From NCBI GenBank assembly GCA_964370715.1, contig CAYJKJ010000014.1:1-64000 (forward strand): 64,000 nucleotides of DNA, given 5' to 3'. Positions 8,815 to 16,750 of the stretch are shown piece by piece. The notes beneath the pieces are model-generated. The model saw only the letters and a list, made by a program, of their open reading frames with translations, was not told the DNA's origin and did not search any database. The DNA is from CAYJAY01 sp964370715 (GTDB lineage Bacteria > Bacillota > Clostridia > Oscillospirales > Ruminococcaceae). The translations under genes were made by a program, and so were the position numbers. Every line of letters begins with the position of its first letter. Position 1 is the first letter of the stretch.

Positions 8815-9279
8815 TTATCTGTTTGCTCGTTCCATTTCAAGCAAAAACTCTTTCATCGAAAGCCCACCGGCATAACCTACAAGTTTTCCGGAAGCTCCGA
8901 TAACTCGGTGGCATGGGACAATGACGGTGATTGGATTTTTGTTGTTTGCCATTCCAACCGCACGGCTTGCCTTTTCATTGCCAACGGCTTTGGCGATATC
9001 TTTATAGCTTCTGGTCTCGCCATAGGGAATATCCTGTAGTGCGCTCCACACTCGTTTTTGAAACTCTGTTCCGTTTAGTTCAAACGGTATGTCAAACGCC
9101 TTTCTTTTGCCGTCGAGATATTCTGTTAGTTGAGTATACGCTTGTTCTGTTAGTTCGTTTTTTGTTCCAAAGTCGGTTACATTTTGATCGAAAATTTTCT
9201 TGAAAAATATTATCTTTTCGTTTGAATATCCCATCTTGAAAAAACCAACTTTTGTTTCATATATTGCAAAACCCGTCAT
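8815..9279 (-). CDS. adaB: Methylated-DNA--protein-cysteine methyltransferase
   Basis: Removes methyl groups from O6-methylguanine by suicidal transfer to its own Cys. The 154-aa protein contains the active-site motif PCHRV with Cys 123, the RAVGMANNKNP segment that forms the DNA-binding/Asn-hinge region, and the C-terminal GYAGGLSMKEFLL helix. Length and order match single-domain Ogt/AdaB proteins. Its ATG shares one base with the stop codon of the upstream adaA, so translation is probably coupled. With adaA next to it, this is the split form of the E. coli Ada protein, as in Bacillus subtilis adaA-adaB. Confidence 0.96.
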   Translation of the reverse strand: MTGFAIYETKVGFFKMGYSNEKIIFFKKIFDQNVTDFGTKNELTEQAYTQLTEYLDGKRKAFDIPFELNGTEFQKRVWSALQDIPYGETRSYKDIAKAVGNEKASRAVGMANNKNPITVIVPCHRVIGASGKLVGYAGGLSMKEFLLEMERANR

Positions 9280-9851
9280 TATCTTGACCCTTTTCGATAT
9301 GCCGCCGGCGACATATCCGCTCTTTCTTTAAAAAATTTATAAAATGCAGACAAGCTATTAAATCCCACTGAATATGCGACGTCGACAACCTCCATCTCGG
9401 TCTGCTCAAGCAACCTCTTCGCCTCTTTATATCGCAAGTCATTTACATAACTGCTCGGCGTTATGCCGTATTGTTCCTTAAAAACCTCCACCATTCGCTT
9501 GCGAGATATCCCGAAACTCCCCATCTCGGTGTTCAAAGTCTCCAGTTGATTAAACATATCATCAATGAGTTTTTTAAGTTTCTCGGCAATCTCTTTCATC
9601 GGGTCATAATCTAAAAGATCGCTTCTGCATCTTTTGCAAGAGCGATAACCAAAAGCTTTCGCTTGGTCGGCGGTTTCAAAAAACTCGACGTTCTCTAGCT
9701 TTGGTGCTTTGGATTTGCATGAGGGTCTACAGTATATCCCGGTAGATTTCACCGCATAGAAAAACACCGTGTCATAGCTTTGGTCGTTTTTAATAACAGC
9801 CTCATACATCTCGTCAAACGTCATGCCCAAATCATCTTTAACCATCTTCAA
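9279..9851 (-). CDS. adaA: AdaA: methylphosphotriester methyltransferase and AraC-type activator
   Basis: The sensor and regulator of the adaptive response. Residues 1-80 form the zinc domain with YCRPSC and RSCKRC (Cys 41, 45, 72 and 75 in this numbering), matching the four zinc ligands of E. coli Ada, one of which accepts the methyl group from DNA phosphotriesters. Residues 90-190 hold two AraC-type helix-turn-helix motifs, including AYSVGFNSLSAFYKFFK. The frame starts at a TTG (9851); an ATG two codons later (9845) is equally plausible and neither has a clearly better ribosome site. It sits between an AlkD-like gene, 10-16 bases upstream, and adaB, overlapping by one base. It probably activates this operon when methylated. 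Confidence 0.94.
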   Translation of the reverse strand: MKMVKDDLGMTFDEMYEAVIKNDQSYDTVFFYAVKSTGIYCRPSCKSKAPKLENVEFFETADQAKAFGYRSCKRCRSDLLDYDPMKEIAEKLKKLIDDMFNQLETLNTEMGSFGISRKRMVEVFKEQYGITPSSYVNDLRYKEAKRLLEQTEMEVVDVAYSVGFNSLSAFYKFFKERADMSPAAYRKGSR

Positions 9852-9861
9852 GCCCTGCCAC

Positions 9862-10554
9862 CTACCTTCTTTTCATCGCTTTTATAACTTCTTTTGTTGC
9901 TTTATCAACTTTTAAAGATTCTATGATTTTCTGCAACGCCTTGTTAAACGTTTCGTCGTCTAGGTTGTTTTGTCTAAGATATGCCATTGTTTCATCGGGG
10001 AAATTGACAAAACACACCTGCAAACACCAAGCCACCGCCATCTTAACATAATAGTCATCATGGGTTATGGTGTCGCAGATAAACAGAATATCGTCGAGAT
10101 ATTGTTTATTAACATAATGGAACAACAGCATTACAACAGCAAAGCGAATTTCGTATGCCTCGTTTGATTGGTGGTATCGTTGAAGAAATTTAAAAACACG
10201 TTGCTTGTGGTTTCTAACGATTTTAAGCTCGTTGCAAAAGCTATCACACAGCGACCAGTTGGTTATTTTAGGAACAAACAACGCTATCTGTTCAAGCATG
10301 ATTTCGATATCCTCGTTCATGTTTCCGATAATCAATCCCTTTAGCATTGTTTCCTCAAAATAAATATCGTCGGCGTTATCGAGAAATTCAATAGGATTAT
10401 CTTTAACAATTTTCTTTGCAATCTTACGAATCAAAGGAATGCGCACACCTATTAGGTTTTCACAGCCGGGAATAAGCGACGCCGCAAACTCCTTAAATTT
10501 ATCCTCGCTAAGAGAAAATAGCTCTTTTCTTGTTTCTAGTTCCCGAATATACAT
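9862..10554 (-). CDS. AlkD-family DNA alkylation repair protein (HEAT-like repeats)
   Basis: AlkD enzymes are glycosylases that remove N3- and N7-alkyl purines, using a curved stack of HEAT-like helices rather than base flipping. The 230-aa protein is almost all helix and shows the family blocks IPLIRKIAK, ITNWSLCDSFC (the Trp and catalytic Asp region) and DDYYVKMAVAWCLQ. An AGGCGG site precedes the ATG at 10554. It is first in a minus-strand operon with adaA and adaB, giving base excision and direct reversal in one unit. A TATAAT box (10611-10616) lies about 60 bases upstream without a good -35. Confidence 0.92.
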   Translation of the reverse strand: MYIRELETRKELFSLSEDKFKEFAASLIPGCENLIGVRIPLIRKIAKKIVKDNPIEFLDNADDIYFEETMLKGLIIGNMNEDIEIMLEQIALFVPKITNWSLCDSFCNELKIVRNHKQRVFKFLQRYHQSNEAYEIRFAVVMLLFHYVNKQYLDDILFICDTITHDDYYVKMAVAWCLQVCFVNFPDETMAYLRQNNLDDETFNKALQKIIESLKVDKATKEVIKAMKRR

Positions 10555-10610
10555 AGCTCGTCCGCCTTTGTGAGTTTGTTTTTATTGTGCTTTGCTCGTT
10601 TGGTATCTTT

Positions 10611-10616
10611 ATTATA
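10611..10616 (-). promoter_or_regulatory. Possible -10 box of the alkylation-repair operon
   Basis: On the minus strand TATAAT lies about 57 bases before the AlkD-like start, but no -35-like hexamer is found 16-18 bases upstream. That is the expected picture for an activator-dependent promoter such as one driven by AdaA. This is inference. Confidence 0.35.
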
Positions 10617-10710
10617 CAACACAATTCGCCGAAATTCTTCCGAAAATTGCGTGTTCAATTACGAAAAATTTTGCAGCTTGTTAATTTATCTTGCATTCGG
10701 TCTGTATCTG

Positions 10711-10739
10711 TTGAAAAACGGCTTATATTTTGATATACT
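10711..10739 (+). promoter_or_regulatory. Sigma-A type promoter of the 10816 gene
   Basis: TTGAAA (10711-10716) and TATACT (10734-10739), 17-base spacer, about 75 bases before the start codon. It is divergent from the alkylation-repair operon. Confidence 0.7.
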
Positions 10740-10815
10740 AGTACCATTACAGATTTTATGCTTTTATAGTATTAAATAACTTAATAAACTAATAAACCGG
10801 AGGAACATTTAAAAG

Positions 10816-11649
10816 ATGGCAGAAGAAAAAAAACGCAAACAACGCAAATTCGTGTCGGCAGACACAAACGAAGAAGTTAACCCCACACCCGAAAAGGAAA
10901 ACCCCAAGATTAAAAAAGCTGAACAATCCAAAAGCAGCGCAACAACGCTTAGGATAGTTGCTGTTGTTCTTTGGCTCGTTGCCATAGGGTTTCAAGTTGT
11001 CGCAATTCTTATGGTTGTCGAAAAAATCCAAGTGTTGCCGATATTTGGCCTAGCGCTAGGTTGGCCGATAGTCATGATGGTTCTCGACCTTATCGCGCTT
11101 ATTATCGGTTCGCTTTTGTGGAAACAAGCAAACAGAAAAGACCCCGCTTCCGAAAAGAACAAGATTAAATTTTTCTTGTGGAACCAACTCGGCGCAATCG
11201 TTGCAATCATAGCTTTTCTACCGCTACTTATCTTTATTTTGGGAAACAAAAACACCGACAAAAAGTCTAAAACTATAGCAACGATCGTTGCCATAGTTGC
11301 CCTGCTTGCCGGAACCGCTGTGTCGTATGACTATGACCCTGTGTCGGCTGAAGATGTTGCGGCTATGAGCACCGAGATCGAAACCCTTGGAATAGACACC
11401 GTCTATTGGACAAGCGGCGGAAGGGTATACCACTATGACCCCGATTGTCAAGCGCTTTTAAACTCTAGCGAAATATATGAAGGCGATATCAACCAAGCGG
11501 TCGAATCAAACAAAGACAGGCTTTGCAGATTCTGCGAAAGAGACATAGAACAAGGATATAGCGATTATGTTGAGCAAGGCGAAGTTTCGGAACAACCCGA
11601 AACCGAAACGGAGCAACAAGATGAACAAGACCTAGAAGCGGCGGCATAG
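10816..11649 (+). CDS. Membrane protein with C-terminal Cys-pair domain, unknown function
   Basis: A 277-aa protein with a basic, Lys-rich cytoplasmic N-terminus (1-38), four predicted membrane helices (about 42-67, 72-92, 118-140 and 150-168), then a soluble domain. That domain has the pattern VYWTSGGRVYHYDPDCQAL followed ~40 residues later by LCRFCE. I recall this VYHxxxxC...CxxC layout at the C-terminus of many unrelated Firmicute membrane proteins, where the Cys residues may bind metal or form disulfides. An acidic Glu/Gln tail ends the protein. An ACCGGAGGA site precedes the ATG, with a long 12-base spacing. No function is assigned. Confidence 0.8.
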   Translation: MAEEKKRKQRKFVSADTNEEVNPTPEKENPKIKKAEQSKSSATTLRIVAVVLWLVAIGFQVVAILMVVEKIQVLPIFGLALGWPIVMMVLDLIALIIGSLLWKQANRKDPASEKNKIKFFLWNQLGAIVAIIAFLPLLIFILGNKNTDKKSKTIATIVAIVALLAGTAVSYDYDPVSAEDVAAMSTEIETLGIDTVYWTSGGRVYHYDPDCQALLNSSEIYEGDINQAVESNKDRLCRFCERDIEQGYSDYVEQGEVSEQPETETEQQDEQDLEAAA

Positions 11650-11806
11650 TGTCCGGCTTATAGGTTTTAGATTAACCATCATCAAAAAGCAGCAAAACCA
11701 TCTGTATTAAACCGCTGTGGTGGAAATATTTCCGTATGGCGATTTATAAAATATATTTTTTAGGCGAAATATATCATAACAAAAAGAATAAAGGAGTCTG
11801 CATTTT

Positions 11807-12175
11807 ATGGGTAAATTTGTTATCAAAGAAACCAACACAGGATTTAACTTTGCTTTAAAAGCAAGAAACGGCGAAACTATCGGAACTTCGGAAGTTTATT
11901 CGGCGTTGGCTTCCTGCAAAAACGGAATCGAAAGTGTTTCTAAAAACGCAGTTATTGCCGGAATTGAGGATCAAACGGTTGAAGGGTTCGCTAAAGAGAG
12001 TTGCCCGAAATTTGAAATCTATAACGACAGCAAAGATGAATTCCGCTTCAGGCTAAAAGCTAAAAACGGAGAGAACATTCTTTCATCGGAAGGATATTCT
12101 TCAAAAGCTTCCTGCAAAAATGGAATTGAAAGCGTTCAAAAAAACGTTGTTGATGCCGAAACAGAACAACAATAG
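11807..12175 (+). CDS. YegP-like protein with two DUF1508 repeats
   Basis: A 122-aa soluble protein built from two copies of the DUF1508 unit. The first runs FVIKETNTGFNFALKARNGE to SCKNGIESVSKNA, the second FEIYNDSKDEFRFRLKAKN to SCKNGIESVQKN. This matches E. coli YegP, a two-repeat protein of unknown function, and many short single-repeat relatives. The tandem unit forms a pseudo-symmetric beta-sheet fold in known structures. The start is supported by an AAAGGAG site. The gene stands alone, with its own terminator 20 bases past the stop. Confidence 0.9.
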   Translation: MGKFVIKETNTGFNFALKARNGETIGTSEVYSALASCKNGIESVSKNAVIAGIEDQTVEGFAKESCPKFEIYNDSKDEFRFRLKAKNGENILSSEGYSSKASCKNGIESVQKNVVDAETEQQ

Positions 12176-12192
12176 TTTTAAAATTAAAACCA

Positions 12193-12237
12193 AAAAACAT
12201 CTGCCAAACAACCCAGTTGCTCGGCAGATGTTTTTTT
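12193..12237 (+). terminator. Intrinsic terminator of the YegP-like gene
   Basis: A 13-bp stem (12193-12205 with 12223-12235) ends in a run of T. The A-rich left flank may also let it stop the convergent minus-strand gene at 12261. Confidence 0.9.
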
Positions 12238-12260
12238 ATGTATTAAAATATATTCTCGTT

Positions 12261-13106
12261 TTATTGTTCTTCGGGTTTCGCTTCGGGTTTTATTTCAACT
12301 TTTTCTTCAACCTTTTCTACAGGTTTAGCATCAAATTTGAAGCCGCAGTTGTTGCAAAACTTTGCGTCGGAAGGAAGGCGTGTTCCGCATTCAGAGCAGA
12401 ATTTAACTCCTTCGACAGGAACTGCAGCAGCTACTACAGGAGCGGCAACAGGGGCAGCAACAGGAGCAACATATTTTGGCATAAGTTCATAATATGCAGC
12501 GGAAAGCAGGCCATAGAACACAGGCAAAATCGCCATGACTACTAACATAAACAGGAACAAAATCAACATAAACAAACCACCGATATACGGTATTTGTGCT
12601 AGCAACATCAACAATAGCATAGCGGCATAGATAGCAAGATAAACAATCAAATCGCAAACAAACATCTTGCCTTTATAGCCGTTTGTTTTTTCGATCGAGA
12701 GTTTAAGCGCTGCTGTTGCCGAAACATCTTTATCGGTCATCAAGATAAACGGAACAAAACGATAGCTATATGCTTTAATCAAAGCGATAATAGGACCAGC
12801 AAACGGAATCAATCCCCAAATTATAAGCCAAAGACACATCCAAGCCATTCCGCCCGCAACACGGAAAAAATCTTTGAACCCAACAAAAAGTTGTTCGGCA
12901 CTCACTTGTTTTCCTTTTAGCCCATCAAGATAGACCATAGCCATTCCGCCCGAAATAACAAAAGTTATCGGCATCCAAACCAAAGGAATAATCCCAAAAA
13001 CAGTCGCCAAACCGCAAAGGAGTATCGAAAGAAGCGATAGCCCCCAAAGTGTTAACGGTTTTTTCTTTAAAACATCAAGACAGCTGGTAAATAAAAACGT
13101 AGTCAT
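12261..13106 (-). CDS. Polytopic membrane protein with C-terminal zinc ribbon (DUF975-like)
   Basis: A 281-aa protein with about six hydrophobic segments over residues 15-215, containing the GLIPFAGPIIALIKAYSYRF block and a following soluble loop that resemble the DUF975 family. A flexible Ala/Pro/Val linker leads to a zinc ribbon with CSECG and CNNCG (four Cys), and a Glu/Lys-rich tail closes the protein. The ribbon should sit in the cytoplasm. The start at 13106 is preferred over 13112 because the GGGGG ribosome site is seven bases before the former and only one before the latter. It has its own promoter; the function is unknown. Confidence 0.8.
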   Translation of the reverse strand: MTTFLFTSCLDVLKKKPLTLWGLSLLSILLCGLATVFGIIPLVWMPITFVISGGMAMVYLDGLKGKQVSAEQLFVGFKDFFRVAGGMAWMCLWLIIWGLIPFAGPIIALIKAYSYRFVPFILMTDKDVSATAALKLSIEKTNGYKGKMFVCDLIVYLAIYAAMLLLMLLAQIPYIGGLFMLILFLFMLVVMAILPVFYGLLSAAYYELMPKYVAPVAAPVAAPVVAAAVPVEGVKFCSECGTRLPSDAKFCNNCGFKFDAKPVEKVEEKVEIKPEAKPEEQ

Positions 13107-13144
13107 AAACATTCCCCCTAAAAATTTTTTTATTTTATAACTTA

Positions 13145-13173
13145 TTTATAGCATATTATTACATTAAAGTCAA
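13145..13173 (-). promoter_or_regulatory. Sigma-A type promoter of the zinc-ribbon membrane protein
   Basis: On the minus strand TTGACT (13168-13173) and TATAAA (13145-13150) with a 17-base spacer, about 40 bases before the start codon. Confidence 0.75.
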
Positions 13174-13192
13174 CAATTCGCCTTTATAACGC

Positions 13193-13229
13193 AAAAAACG
13201 AGCCATGATAAACTAAATTACCATAGCTC
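13193..13229 (-). terminator. Intrinsic terminator of the HPr-like gene
   Basis: On the minus strand a 12-bp stem with two G-U pairs (13218-13229 with 13200-13211) and a six-base loop is followed by a run of T. Confidence 0.75.
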
Positions 13230-13279
13230 ATTATTATATAAAACCCTTTTTAGGGTAAGTTCTCGGAAAGGCGTAAGCC

Positions 13280-13504
13280 TTATTCAACGATAAGATTTTT
13301 AATCCTATTGTAGAAAGCTTCGTCTCCGTCTTCTGTTACGCATACTACTTTTTTGCTGTAGTCAAGTGCCAATAATGCGAGAAGTGATTTTGCGTCTACG
13401 ATGACTGTTTCTGTGTGTACTCCGACATCTCCGCCGAATGATGTTGCCATTTCGTTGAGTTTTTTAATGTCGCCAATACCGTTGATTTTTAGTTGTTTTA
13501 CCAT
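13280..13504 (-). CDS. HPr-family protein lacking the phosphorylatable histidine
   Basis: A 74-aa HPr-fold protein. The second half is typical of HPr: the VDAKSLLALLALD helix region corresponds to the VNGKSIMGLM block around Ser46, followed by VVCVTEDGDEAF. The active-site GLHARPA segment, however, is replaced by INGIGDIKKLNEMA, so there is no His to receive phosphate from enzyme I. Such His-less HPr relatives are known in Clostridia; a regulatory or structural role is more likely than PTS phosphotransfer. The ATG at 13504 has a GGAGGT site seven bases upstream, so the longer frame from 13519 is rejected. A near-consensus promoter suggests high expression. Confidence 0.82.
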   Translation of the reverse strand: MVKQLKINGIGDIKKLNEMATSFGGDVGVHTETVIVDAKSLLALLALDYSKKVVCVTEDGDEAFYNRIKNLIVE

Positions 13505-13577
13505 TTTCAATACCTCCATAAAGTATCTTAAATAAATTTATGTGAACTGCAAAGTCATTGTCGCTTTGCACAATCAT

Positions 13578-13606
13578 AGTATATGTCATTTGTGCAACAT
13601 TGTCAA
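13578..13606 (-). promoter_or_regulatory. Strong sigma-A promoter of the HPr-like gene
   Basis: On the minus strand a perfect TTGACA (13601-13606) and TATACT (13578-13583) are separated by 17 bases, 74 bases before the start codon. Confidence 0.85.
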
Positions 13607-13775
13607 CCCATTTGTGACATCTTCTATATTTAGCATATTATCATAGTGCAAAACGCCAATAAAATAGAAATATTGCATAGAATTGCTCACTTTAATTATC
13701 ACATAAAACATTTAAAAATGTCGAAAGATATCGAACTTCATATTCTGTTAATATTTGAAATGGTATAATTTTTGT

Positions 13776-15677
13776 CTAATTTCTGCCGACCGTCGCTATA
13801 TAGATAGCCAAAACCGAAAGATCGCTCGGGTTAACTCCGCTAATTCTCGACGCTTGCCCAAACGTTTGCGGCCGGTGGGACGAAAGTTTGTCCCTCGCTT
13901 CAAGCGACAACCCAACAACCAAGGAATAATCGATATCGTTCGGTATGGGGCGCATCTCCTGCTTTTCTTGTCGCTCGATAAGTTTCATCTGGCGCTTGAT
14001 ATACCCCTCATACCTTGCGTGTATAGCCGCTTTTTCGGTTATATACAGCGGTGGTTTTTTTGGGTCGCCGTCAAGCTCGGTTATATCTTTTGGCGAAAGC
14101 TCCGGCCTTTTATACAACGCTTCAAGTGTCATTCCGGTTTTAACGGGTTCGCTGTTTTTTGAAACAAGGATTTCGTTTAATCGGTCGGTTGGGGACAAAA
14201 CAACATTTTTAATACGAATTTTCTCTTTTTCAAGCATATCTTTGTCTTCAAGATATACGCTATATCTTTCGTCGTCCAACAGCCCCAATTCTCTGCCGAT
14301 TTCGCAAAGCCTGAGGTCGGCGTTGTCTTGGCGCAAGATAAGCCGATGTTCGCTTCTCGAGGTCATCATACGGTATGGGTCGAGAACCCCTTTTGTGACA
14401 AGGTCGTCGATAAGCGTTCCGATATAGCTACTGCTTCGGCTGAGCGAGAACGGGGATTTTTCCAAAACAAACCTTGCGGCATTTATTCCGGCAACCAATC
14501 CTTGAGCCGCCGCTTCTTCATATCCCGACGTTCCGCAAAATTGACCCGCTCCGAAAAGACCGGTCACCGCTTTAACGCCAAGCGAAACATCAAGGCAAAG
14601 CGGATCGCAACAATCATATTCAATTGCATATGCTGGGCGCATTATCTCGACGTTTTCAAGGCCTTTGATCGTTTTATAAAAATCATGTTGAACGTCGAGG
14701 GGCAAAGAGCTGCTCATTCCTTGGAGATACATCTCGTCGGTGTTAAGCCCGCAAGGCTCGATAAAGAGCGAATGTCTCGGTTTTTCGGGAAAGCGAACAA
14801 CCTTATCTTCGATCGAGGGGCAGTATCTGGGACCTATCCCCTCTATCTTTCCGCCATATAGCGGAGACCTGTCGAGATTTTGGGTTATAATATCATGTGT
14901 ATCGCTGTTTGTGTGGGTTATGTGGCAGGCTATTTTGTTTTGCGGTGGTGTGTGGTTGATAAAACAAAAGTTTAAATCGGTGTCGTCGGGCGGTTGTTGT
15001 TCGATCAAAGAAAAATCGATACTTCGCCTATGCACCCTAGCCGGCGTCCCCGTCTTGAACCGCCTTAGCGGTATCCCCAGTTGTTCAAGGCTTTTGGTAA
15101 GCTCGGTTGCGGCGTTTGCTCCGTCGGGACCCGATATCTTTTCACGGTCGCCAACAAAGATTTTTCCGCCAAGATATGTTCCGGTTGCGATGACAACCGA
15201 TTTTGCAAGATAGTTTCCGCCAAGCGATGTTTTAATCCCCAAAACTTTTTGTTTTCCATCCTCTTTCGTCGACAATATTTCGGAAACTTCATCCTGTATC
15301 ACAAAGAGGTTTTGTTGTTTCTCGAGAACAGATTTCATATATTCGCTATAATCTTTTCGATCGATCTGGCTACGAAGCGACCAAACCGCCGCCCCTTTTG
15401 TTTGGTTGAGCATACGGGTTTGGATCTTTGTTTGGTCGGCGGCTTTCGCCATCTCCCCCCCCAAAGCATCTATCTCGAAAACAAGATGGCTTTTGGCAGT
15501 TCCACCGATAGAGGGGTTACACGGCATATTCCCTATCGCATCAAGCGTTATCGTGAAGATAGCCGTTTTAACGCCAAGCCTTGCAGAGGCTAGCGCCGCT
15601 TCTATTCCTGCGTGTCCGGCGCCGATGACGACGACGTCGAAACTATCTATTATTTTTATGTTTTGTTGTGAAAGCAT
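13776..15677 (-). CDS. mnmG: tRNA uridine-5-carboxymethylaminomethyl modification enzyme MnmG (GidA)
   Basis: With MnmE, this FAD protein builds the (c)mnm5 group on U34 of tRNAs that read two-codon boxes. The 633-aa length is typical. The N-terminal FAD motif VVIGAGHAGIEAALASARLG, then PCNPSIGGTAKSHLVFEID, and the C-terminal GEASRISGVNPSD-type helical region (here FGQASRISGVNPSD) are all present. It has its own promoter. In many Firmicutes mnmG lies beside mnmE, rsmG and parAB near the origin; none of these is here, so the gene has been relocated in this lineage. Confidence 0.97.
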   Translation of the reverse strand: MLSQQNIKIIDSFDVVVIGAGHAGIEAALASARLGVKTAIFTITLDAIGNMPCNPSIGGTAKSHLVFEIDALGGEMAKAADQTKIQTRMLNQTKGAAVWSLRSQIDRKDYSEYMKSVLEKQQNLFVIQDEVSEILSTKEDGKQKVLGIKTSLGGNYLAKSVVIATGTYLGGKIFVGDREKISGPDGANAATELTKSLEQLGIPLRRFKTGTPARVHRRSIDFSLIEQQPPDDTDLNFCFINHTPPQNKIACHITHTNSDTHDIITQNLDRSPLYGGKIEGIGPRYCPSIEDKVVRFPEKPRHSLFIEPCGLNTDEMYLQGMSSSLPLDVQHDFYKTIKGLENVEIMRPAYAIEYDCCDPLCLDVSLGVKAVTGLFGAGQFCGTSGYEEAAAQGLVAGINAARFVLEKSPFSLSRSSSYIGTLIDDLVTKGVLDPYRMMTSRSEHRLILRQDNADLRLCEIGRELGLLDDERYSVYLEDKDMLEKEKIRIKNVVLSPTDRLNEILVSKNSEPVKTGMTLEALYKRPELSPKDITELDGDPKKPPLYITEKAAIHARYEGYIKRQMKLIERQEKQEMRPIPNDIDYSLVVGLSLEARDKLSSHRPQTFGQASRISGVNPSDLSVLAIYIATVGRN

Positions 15678-15714
15678 ATAAAAACCCTTTTTTTATTTTA
15701 AATTCAGTCTTTAT

Positions 15715-15743
15715 ATTTTAACGTATATATTTCTTTTTTACAA
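15715..15743 (-). promoter_or_regulatory. Probable promoter of mnmG
   Basis: On the minus strand TTGTAA (15738-15743) and TAAAAT (15715-15720) with a 17-base spacer, about 40 bases before the start codon. Confidence 0.6.
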
Positions 15744-15789
15744 CAATTCTGTTAATATAAATAGGATAAAGACAAAATCAAGGTTTTGA

Positions 15790-16650
15790 GTGTTTCGAGG
15801 TGAACAAAAAATTAACACAAAACAAATAATTGACAAAATTTTAATAATCTCTAAAAACTTCGCTGATACAGTTAACAAAGAAAAAATTTTTGTGTATGCG
15901 GCGCAAACTTCATATTTTGTTTTGATGTCGACCGTTCCGTTTATGATGATAGCAACGATGACTATCGGAAGGATCTTCCCGATGTCGTCGGAACAGATAG
16001 CCGCTGTTTTGTCGGATCTTTTGCCCGGAATGTTTAAAACGTTTGCGCAAAATCTTTTGGAACAAATCTTTGTTGAAACGGGGGGGCTAACGTTTTCTTT
16101 GACAACGGTGTTGTTGCTCGTTGCGGCCTCTGCCGGCGTTAGAAGCCTTGGCGCCGGAATTCGCTATATCTATGTTAAAGAGGCAAAACTTCCGTTTTTG
16201 AAGGATCTCTTTCGATCCTTTTCGATAACCCTTCTTTTTATCTTCACAATGTTGTTGGCGGTTTTAATTTTGGTTCTCGGAGACCCTATTAATTTGTTGC
16301 TTCAACAGTTTAACTATATTCCGAAAAGCAACCTTTTCACCGTTATTATAAACTACAAAAACATAATATTTGTTTTAACGCTAACCGTTATTTTTATGAC
16401 AGCATATAAAGGGCTTTCGATTTCTCATATCCCTTTAAAACATCATCTTCCGGGGGCGCTTATCTCTGCAGGTGGTTGGGTTTTGTTTTCGTTTGGGTTT
16501 AATGTTTATATAACCACCTTTTCAAACTACCCCAGTTTATACGGCGGATTTGCTATTATTATTGTATTTATGATATGGCTTAATATGTGTATGGCGATTT
16601 TGTTGTTTGGTGCGCTATTCAACAAAATGTTATATAATAATAAAAAATAA
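15790..16650 (+). CDS. YihY/BrkB-family inner membrane protein
   Basis: A 286-aa polytopic protein of the YihY/BrkB (UPF0761) family. The N-terminal block YAAQTSYFVLMSTVPFMM matches the family signature near the first membrane helix, and six hydrophobic segments can be counted. The LPGALISAGGWVLFSFGFNVYI block before the last helices is also typical. The family has been linked to ribonuclease BN by error and to serum resistance in Bordetella; its real activity is unsettled. The start is a GTG at 15790 with AAGG six bases upstream. It is divergent from mnmG and followed after 100 bases by the HAD gene. Confidence 0.88.
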   Translation: MFRGEQKINTKQIIDKILIISKNFADTVNKEKIFVYAAQTSYFVLMSTVPFMMIATMTIGRIFPMSSEQIAAVLSDLLPGMFKTFAQNLLEQIFVETGGLTFSLTTVLLLVAASAGVRSLGAGIRYIYVKEAKLPFLKDLFRSFSITLLFIFTMLLAVLILVLGDPINLLLQQFNYIPKSNLFTVIINYKNIIFVLTLTVIFMTAYKGLSISHIPLKHHLPGALISAGGWVLFSFGFNVYITTFSNYPSLYGGFAIIIVFMIWLNMCMAILLFGALFNKMLYNNKK

Positions 16651-16750
16651 AAATATCTTTAAAATTTTTGAAATTTGTGGCAAAGCGCAATGTGTTTAGT
16701 TTAATTAACCCTTTTCAAAGATTTTAGCTTTTAGAAAAAAGGAGTAAACC

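Noticed and set aside
10586..10593. AAAGCACA on the minus strand, similar to the E. coli Ada box AAAGCGCA
   Set aside because: It lies downstream of the -10 box, whereas Ada boxes lie at or above the -35; an 8-base near match is expected by chance.
10570..10779. A 69-codon plus-strand frame between the alkylation-repair operon and the 10816 gene
   Set aside because: No ribosome site, no family resemblance, and the promoter of the 10816 gene lies inside it.
13755..14861. Several plus-strand frames of 130-177 codons opposite mnmG
   Set aside because: They are shadows of the long, highly conserved mnmG frame and resemble no protein family.
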